Positions 14,399 through 19,026 of a stretch of 19,026 nt of DNA are shown here, in pieces. The stretch comes from CAYLNH01 sp964384625 (GTDB lineage Bacteria; Verrucomicrobiota; Lentisphaeria; JABSQK01), in contig CAYLNH010000127.1 in NCBI GenBank assembly GCA_964384625.1, forward strand, positions 1 through 19,026, in the 5' to 3' direction. Below the pieces are notes generated by a model. That model had not been told where the DNA came from. It was given only the letters and a program-made list of their open reading frames with translations, and ran no database searches. Every line of letters starts with the position of its first letter. Position 1 is the first letter of the stretch. The translations under genes were made by a program, and so were the position numbers.

Positions 14399-14426
14399 CA
14401 TCTCGCATCTCCCATCTCCTATCTCA
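14399..14426. repeat. Short heptamer tandem repeat
   Basis: Four consecutive 7-mers follow the pattern CATCTCS: CATCTCG, CATCTCC, CATCTCC, TATCTCA. They lie in the 200-bp gap between nrdG and the kinase. The unit count may vary between strains (inference). No gene is evident in 14309-14490. Confidence 0.6.
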
Positions 14427-14508
14427 AGTGCACCGCCCGTCACAGAGGCATTGCGCCGGTCATCTCCGGCGCCTTGCACAGCCGGCGGCGATGAGCTACG
14501 GGTATGGC

Positions 14509-15987
14509 ATGGCGGCGAACAATTTCATTCTGGGGCTGGACCTCGGTACCAGCTCGACGAAAGCCGTGGTCTGGTCCGCGGACAATCAACCCGCGGCAAC
14601 CGGCCAGGCGGCGGTCAAAACCGCCGCGCCCCGGCCGGGATTCGGCGAGCAGGACGCCGAAGACTGGTGGCGCAGCACCCGCAAGGCCGTCCGCCAATGC
14701 CTCCGGGACGTCAACGCCGAACGCATCGCCGCCATCGGCATCAGCGTTCAGCGCGAGACGTTCGTGCTGCTCGACGCCGCACACAAACCGGTGGCGCCCG
14801 CTATCCTCTGGTATGACGCCCGCGGCGCCGCCGCCCTTCCCCGGCTGCAGCAGCGGCTCAAACCCGAAGACTACCAGAAAGCCACCGGCAAACAGTTCGA
14901 CATCACCTCGGCCGTCTGCAAGGCCGTCTGGCTGCAGCGCCACTGCCCGGACATCCTCGCCCGCACCGCCGTGTTCGCCGATGTCATGGCCTATCTGTCC
15001 AGCCGGCTTACCGGCAAACTGACGACAACGTATGCGGGCGCGGACACCACCGGCTTGATCGACTTGCGCCGCCGCACCTGGTATGAGCCGCATCTCAGAG
15101 CGGCCGGCTTGACGCCGGCGCAGATGCCGGAACTGGTGCCGGCCGGCACCGTCTTGGGCGCTTTGCAGCCGGCCGCGGCCAGGGCCCTGGGCCTGGCCGC
15201 CGGCCTGCCCGTTGTGGCCGGCGGCGGCGACGGCCATTGTTTCGCTTTCGGCGCCGGCGGCGGTCAACCGGACAACGCCACCCTGACGCTGGGCACCAGC
15301 GCCTGTCTGGCGCTCCCCTGTGCCAAACCGCTCCGCAGCGAGTTCGCGCGGACTCTGATCGCCTGCGCACCAGATCAGTATCTGCTTGAATCGGTGGTGC
15401 AATGCGGCAGCGCCACAGTGGCGTGGTTTCAGGAGGACTTCCTTCCCGGCCGGGCAACGGCAACACGCTACGCCGATTTCGAAGCGAAGTGCGCCGCGGT
15501 CCCCGCCGGCTGCGACGGCTTACTCGTTCTGCCGCATTGGCGCGGGGTCCGCACGCCGCATAACGACCCGGACGCCCGCGGCGTGACTCTCGGCTGGAGC
15601 GATCACCACACCGCAGCGCATTTCCAGCGGGCCATCATGGAGGGCGTCGCCCTGGAGATCAGCACGGTGCTGCGGGCACTGGTCCGCAGCAAACGGCTGT
15701 CGATCAAACAACTGGTGGTCGGCGGCGGCGGGGCCCGCAGCAACACCTGGTGCAGCATCCTGGCGGACGTGACGGCGCTGCCGGTCCGGCGGCCGGCATC
15801 ACTTGAAGCCGCCGCGCTTGGCGCCGCGCTGCTGGCGCGGCAGGCCGTCGGGGTCGGCGGCGGCAAGCCGGGCGCCGAACCGACGCGTTTCGACCCGGCG
15901 CCCGCCAACACCAGGCTCTATCGCCGCCTTGCCGGACTGCAGCAGCAGGCCTACCACAGCACCCGCGATATCTCCCATCAGCTCTAA
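14509..15987 (+). CDS. FGGY-family carbohydrate kinase
   Basis: A 492-residue ATP-dependent sugar or polyol kinase with two actin-like domains. The phosphate-1 loop is FILGLDLGTSSTKAVVW (6-22). GISVQRETFVLLD resembles the NQRET motif of glycerol kinase, while LWYDARG and the GGGDGHCFAFGAG segment with the catalytic-type Asp are more like xylulokinases. LTLGTSACLALP and the adenosine motif LVVGGGGARSNTWCSILADVTALPVRRP complete the family. The substrate is not determined; xylulose-like ketoses or polyols are possible. The frame is open from 14428, with ATGs at 14491 and 14509. I chose 14509 because family members start a few residues before the LGLDLGT strand; neither has a strong ribosome site. 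The two genes downstream follow at 55 bp and may be cotranscribed. Confidence 0.9.
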   Translation: MAANNFILGLDLGTSSTKAVVWSADNQPAATGQAAVKTAAPRPGFGEQDAEDWWRSTRKAVRQCLRDVNAERIAAIGISVQRETFVLLDAAHKPVAPAILWYDARGAAALPRLQQRLKPEDYQKATGKQFDITSAVCKAVWLQRHCPDILARTAVFADVMAYLSSRLTGKLTTTYAGADTTGLIDLRRRTWYEPHLRAAGLTPAQMPELVPAGTVLGALQPAAARALGLAAGLPVVAGGGDGHCFAFGAGGGQPDNATLTLGTSACLALPCAKPLRSEFARTLIACAPDQYLLESVVQCGSATVAWFQEDFLPGRATATRYADFEAKCAAVPAGCDGLLVLPHWRGVRTPHNDPDARGVTLGWSDHHTAAHFQRAIMEGVALEISTVLRALVRSKRLSIKQLVVGGGGARSNTWCSILADVTALPVRRPASLEAAALGAALLARQAVGVGGGKPGAEPTRFDPAPANTRLYRRLAGLQQQAYHSTRDISHQL

Positions 15988-16042
15988 GAAACAGGCCTGC
16001 CGAACGTCCCATTTCCGGGGATGACAACCGCAGAGGAGAGAC

Positions 16043-17200
16043 GTGAACCGAGTCAGCCTGATCCTGAGCGCGCTGATACTCGCCGGCGTTTGCCGTGGCA
16101 ACAATGCCGCGACCGTGCGACTGCGGCCAACCCGGATCGACGCCGATGAACTACGCCCGGGTTTCGGCGTCAACGGCGCCATCCCCGCTGCCGGATACCG
16201 GGCCCGGATCGCCGGCACCGACGTTACCTTCCTCGACCTCGACGGGGACGGCAAACTCGAAACCAACGGCGACGACGGCTGCATCCTCGAGCGGGGCCGC
16301 TTTGTCATCCGGCTGGATGACTTCCTGCTGCTGGCGGCCGGGCAATTCCACCTCTCTTTCAGCGCGCACCGCCGCGGCTGGCGCCTGGAACTGACGGAGG
16401 AGGAGCTGGACGTGCCCACATCACTCCTGCGGTTGGCCGCCGTCATCACCCGTTTACGGGCGGCGGCCGGCCGGCCGTTGGCAAGGATCGATGCGGATGC
16501 CAGCAAAGCCTGCCGCCTGCACCTTGCCTACCTGGCGCAGAACCCCGACCAGAAAGGCGTGCAGGTGCACTTCGAATACCCGCAACGCCGGGGCTTTACC
16601 CGGGCCGGCCGACTGGCGGCCGGCCGATCCTGCATCTACCCCGAAAAGGGCAGCTTCGCCGCTGCGCTCAAGGAATTCTACCGGACGGTCTGGCACGGCT
16701 TCCCGATCACCGACCCGCGCGTCACCGCCTTCGGCGTCGCCGCCGGCAACAACATCTGTATGCTCTATCCCTACAAGCGCCGTAACGTGGACGCGAATGC
16801 GATCATCTGCAGCCCGAGTGACGGACAGGTCGATGTACCGATCAACTTCGCCTTTCGCGGTGAGATCCCGAATCCGATTCCCGGCGACCGACGGGCGAAC
16901 GGCAAGGGCTGCGGCTTCCCGGTGCTGCTGCTCGTCCCGAAGAAACTGGCCGACCGGGCATTGGCCAAGGTGGAGCTGCGGCCGGCCGGCCGGCGCGGCA
17001 AGCGCGGCGACCCGGTTGCCGGCACGATCTCCTGCCCGCAGAACCCGGTGAACCCAAAGTACAACCCGACCAATTTCGGCCTGGCCGTGTTCGTCCCGAA
17101 CAGCCAGCTTCAACGGCGTACGACTTATCACGTTGCGTTTCACTTCAACGACTCCCGGGAACCGATCACCTGGCAATTCAAAACGGAAGACGGGATGTAA
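16043..17200 (+). CDS. Secreted protein of unknown function with C-terminal Ig-like domain
   Basis: A 385-residue protein starting at GTG, with GAGGAG 4 nt upstream. A signal peptide is evident (about 1-20, MNRVSLILSALILAGVCRGNNA). The N-terminal half has a DLDGDGKLETNGDD segment (about 73-86) resembling a calcium-binding loop, and then beta-rich sequence. From about 255 the sequence reads ICSPSDGQVDVPINFAFRGEIPNPIPGD and ends TTYHVAFHFNDSREPITWQFKT. This is the pattern of an Ig-like domain on secreted PVC proteins, where the PxDGxxDVP start and TTYxVxF...WxFxT end recur (recalled, not searched). It is translationally coupled to the next gene by a TAATG overlap. Nothing catalytic is recognised. 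It is probably periplasmic or surface-exposed. Confidence 0.8.
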   Translation: MNRVSLILSALILAGVCRGNNAATVRLRPTRIDADELRPGFGVNGAIPAAGYRARIAGTDVTFLDLDGDGKLETNGDDGCILERGRFVIRLDDFLLLAAGQFHLSFSAHRRGWRLELTEEELDVPTSLLRLAAVITRLRAAAGRPLARIDADASKACRLHLAYLAQNPDQKGVQVHFEYPQRRGFTRAGRLAAGRSCIYPEKGSFAAALKEFYRTVWHGFPITDPRVTAFGVAAGNNICMLYPYKRRNVDANAIICSPSDGQVDVPINFAFRGEIPNPIPGDRRANGKGCGFPVLLLVPKKLADRALAKVELRPAGRRGKRGDPVAGTISCPQNPVNPKYNPTNFGLAVFVPNSQLQRRTTYHVAFHFNDSREPITWQFKTEDGM

Positions 17201-18276
17201 TGCGCCGGATCGCTTTCATCTTGTTGGTCGTTACCGGCACGGCCACCGCCGGCGACCGCGATGAGCGGTTGTTCCAACTGTCGGTCGACGCCTTCAGCAA
17301 ACGTATCGCCGCGGCGCCCGAGGCAACGCCGATACCGGTGCCGCCGGAGTTCGCCGACAAGCCGTCCCTCGTCGCTTCGGCCGCCGCCGTCTTCGGCCTG
17401 GTGCTGCTCGGCGAAAAGACTTCCCTGCACGCCGGAAAACACAAGCAGGTCCTGGGCAAGCTGCACGCCTACATCACGCACAAGGAGGTCCTGGCGCCAA
17501 CGGCGATCCGCTCCCATGAAACCTGGGTGCTGAGCTTCGTCATGCTCTATCTCGCCGAACTCGACCGCATCGAACCGGCCCAAGCCCATAAGGACCTCCT
17601 GGCGGCGTTGGCGACCCGCCTGGGCCAAGGCCGCAACGGCGCCAGAGGCTGGCATCACAGCCTCAAAAGCAACGGCTACGGCCCGTTCAGCGCCGCCACG
17701 CTCTGGGCGACGGCCGCCTTGCGCGCCGCCCGACAGCGCGGCATCGCCGTCAACAAGGAGGTCCTGGCCAACGCCGACAAGGCCCTCAAAGAGTGCCTGC
17801 GGCCTTCCGGCGGCGCCTCGTATTTCTGCTACGCCAACAAGACGGTGCTCAGCCCGGCCCGGGCCGGCGGCGTGATCTGGGCCCTGGCGACTTCCGGGAA
17901 GGCCGGCAAGAAGGAGATCCTGCGGACGCAGCAGTTCATCCTGAACCACGTGGACCATGTCCCGGCCGGTCACGGGTCCTGGGCAATGAACCTGGCGCAG
18001 GCGGCACTGGGGATCTCGGTGATGAGCGATGCCGCTCAGAAGACGTTCTGGACGACCCATCGCCAGACAATCCTGTTTGCCCGCAAGCCGGACGGGAGTT
18101 TCCCACCGAAGAACTGGAATGAGATCGGCTTCTCCGATGCCCGCACGCCGACGCTCGTGCAACTTGGAAAAAAGAACACCTGGCCGGATCAGAAGTTCGG
18201 GGACGCCTTCACAACGCCGTGGATGCTGCTCGCGTGGCAATGCCGGCGCGGCCGCTGTGTGCTGGTCAATCGCTGA
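17200..18276 (+). CDS. Secreted alpha-helical repeat protein, possibly an alpha/alpha toroid
   Basis: A 358-residue protein with a short signal peptide (about 1-17, MRRIAFILLVVTGTATA). The start codon overlaps the previous stop (TAATG), so it depends on translation of its partner. The remainder is mostly helical, with recurring motifs typical of toroidal alpha/alpha folds: SHETWVLSFVMLYLAELDRI, ARGWHHSLKSNGYGPFSAATLWATAALRAA, GGVIWALATSG and GHGSWAMNLAQAALGISVM. These resemble the helical-toroid domains of prenyltransferase/terpene-cyclase-like and DUF6288-like secreted proteins, but I see no catalytic Asp motif (DxDD) or QW repeat in full form. The function is unknown. The tight coupling with the preceding secreted protein suggests that the two form a complex. 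Confidence 0.82.
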   Translation: MRRIAFILLVVTGTATAGDRDERLFQLSVDAFSKRIAAAPEATPIPVPPEFADKPSLVASAAAVFGLVLLGEKTSLHAGKHKQVLGKLHAYITHKEVLAPTAIRSHETWVLSFVMLYLAELDRIEPAQAHKDLLAALATRLGQGRNGARGWHHSLKSNGYGPFSAATLWATAALRAARQRGIAVNKEVLANADKALKECLRPSGGASYFCYANKTVLSPARAGGVIWALATSGKAGKKEILRTQQFILNHVDHVPAGHGSWAMNLAQAALGISVMSDAAQKTFWTTHRQTILFARKPDGSFPPKNWNEIGFSDARTPTLVQLGKKNTWPDQKFGDAFTTPWMLLAWQCRRGRCVLVNR

Positions 18277-18537
18277 ACGGCTCTAACCCGGAGATTCCAT
18301 CACTTCCTGCTGCGTCGTCGAAACCAGCTGCGATTGCTGCGTTCGTCGACCATCGCCGGATGTTCCGCCGCGGCGGATCCGCCTGTGGCCGGTAGCCCTT
18401 CGCCGGCCCGGACGCGACGTTGTGCGGTGCTACTGTTGGCGCTGTCAACCCGAAAGCGTTGAGCTTAGCCTCAAACGGGAGTTCCTGAGCCCCAACGGGC
18501 CGGTGTTGATATAGCACCCAGAGTGAGCCCCCGAACG

Positions 18538-18749
18538 ACCTGGCCTGCCAGGTCTGCTGAGCACAACGGGCCCAGGCTGCAGGCCTGGGAGGGATCACGC
18601 CGCCCCACAACCCAAAGGCCTGAAGGGCCGACTCAGCCTCACGTGACCATGAGCTAAACGCTTTCGTCAGCCCGTCGCAAAACGTCGGCTAAAGCCTCCT
18701 GCGAGCTTCCGGCTGAAGCCGGTACTCATACACGGAGGCGCTTCGCGCC
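18538..18749. repeat. Cluster of short GC-rich hairpins, dispersed-repeat-like
   Basis: Four perfect hairpins are present: ACCTGG/CCAGGT (18538-18553), CCCAGGC/GCCTGGG (18571-18589), CCGGCT/AGCCGG (18709-18722) and GGCGC/GCGCC (18737-18749). The third is nested within GCCTCC (18694-18699) / GGAGGC (18734-18739). The layout resembles REP-type or degenerate mobile intergenic repeats. Whether copies exist elsewhere cannot be seen here. Confidence 0.55.
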
Positions 18750-18836
18750 GAACTCAAAAGCGGCGGCCAAACGTCCCGAACACGTCTTCATTCAACGCCA
18801 TTCGCCTCGAGTGTATCGGCCCCATGAATCCGAGGC

Positions 18837-18942
18837 GTGATTCCGCTGGATCTTCGCTGCTCTGCCAGGCAGTTGAGGCAAAACGATATGAATATCGTGG
18901 TTCGCGACTGACGAAGCAGAGCGCGAAGAGGCGCGGAATCAC
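18837..18942. repeat. 106-bp imperfect inverted repeat, possible MITE or cruciform
   Basis: Ends are perfect 10-bp inverted repeats (GTGATTCCGC at 18837-18846, GCGGAATCAC at 18933-18942). The arms continue with partly paired TTCGC and GCTCTGC blocks, and the centre is ACGATAT-GA-ATATCGT. The whole can fold into one long hairpin on either strand. I saw no target-site duplication next to the ends and no coding capacity. Confidence 0.65.
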
Positions 18943-19026
18943 TTATGCTCCCGGATTTCCGGGACGATACACTAGACCGGAATGGCGCTGAATTAAGATG
19001 ATCTTGGGACAGGCAATGTCTTTTCC

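Larger units (their letters stand above)
18277..19026. other. Gene-free 3' flank with hairpins
   Basis: The last 750 bases contain no protein I can support. Open frames here (for example 18266-18610 on the minus strand) lack ribosome sites and run through hairpin clusters. The stretch holds the GC-rich hairpin cluster (18538-18749), the 106-bp inverted repeat (18837-18942) and a CCCGGA/TCCGGG hairpin (18950-18963). It continues past the window edge. Confidence 0.7.

Noticed and set aside
18266..18610. 114-codon minus-strand frame in the 3' flank
   Set aside because: It overlaps the end of the secreted toroid gene, runs through hairpins, and has no ribosome site or family motif.

Overview
The window is a GC-rich bacterial chromosome segment. 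It has 12 convincing protein-coding genes, including one of 43 codons, and two non-coding flanks full of repeats. The gene content suggests a Gram-negative anaerobe of the PVC type (Kiritimatiellota or Lentisphaerota-like). There is an outer-membrane beta-barrel, an oxygen-sensitive class III ribonucleotide reductase with its activase, an anaerobic sulfatase-maturating radical SAM enzyme, an LacZ-type beta-galactosidase, and nucleoredoxin-like and Ig-like secreted proteins of a style I associate with that superphylum. The taxonomic call is an inference, because the window has no rRNA or other marker.

Layout. Positions 1-811 hold a regular array of 12 copies of a 22-bp palindrome or its degenerate relatives, spaced 67-70 bp apart with alternating spacer types. 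Next on the minus strand are an outer-membrane beta-barrel gene (949-1647) and an AraC-type regulator (1848-2693). The regulator is divergent from a GH2 beta-galactosidase (2887-6015), and the shared AT-rich intergenic region carries three GACCAAATC-like repeats that look like regulator half-sites. A minus-strand block follows: ferritin (6426-6941, with its own terminator and a second terminator downstream that may end a small RNA), aroE-crcB as a coupled pair (7080-8335), a secreted thioredoxin-fold protein with an altered active site (8493-9371), and an anaerobic sulfatase-maturating enzyme (9561-10826).

From 11343 onward everything is on the plus strand. The nrd locus is the most notable part. 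A pair of NrdR-box-like sites precedes nrdD, but the nrdD reading frame stops before the glycyl-radical domain. That domain is present as a separate 43-codon gene (13412-13543) with its own strong ribosome binding site. The split falls inside the C-terminal CPxCG metal-binding motif. An intrinsic terminator or attenuator then separates this pair from the activase gene nrdG (13610-14308). After it come an FGGY-family sugar kinase (14509-15987) and two secreted proteins of unknown function joined by a TAATG overlap (16043-18276).

The last 750 bases have no credible gene. They contain GC-rich hairpins resembling dispersed intergenic repeats and a 106-bp imperfect inverted repeat. Together the genes point to anaerobic growth on host- or plant-derived sugars, iron storage, fluoride resistance and sulfatase activation. 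The split NrdD is the best candidate for an unusual biological system.
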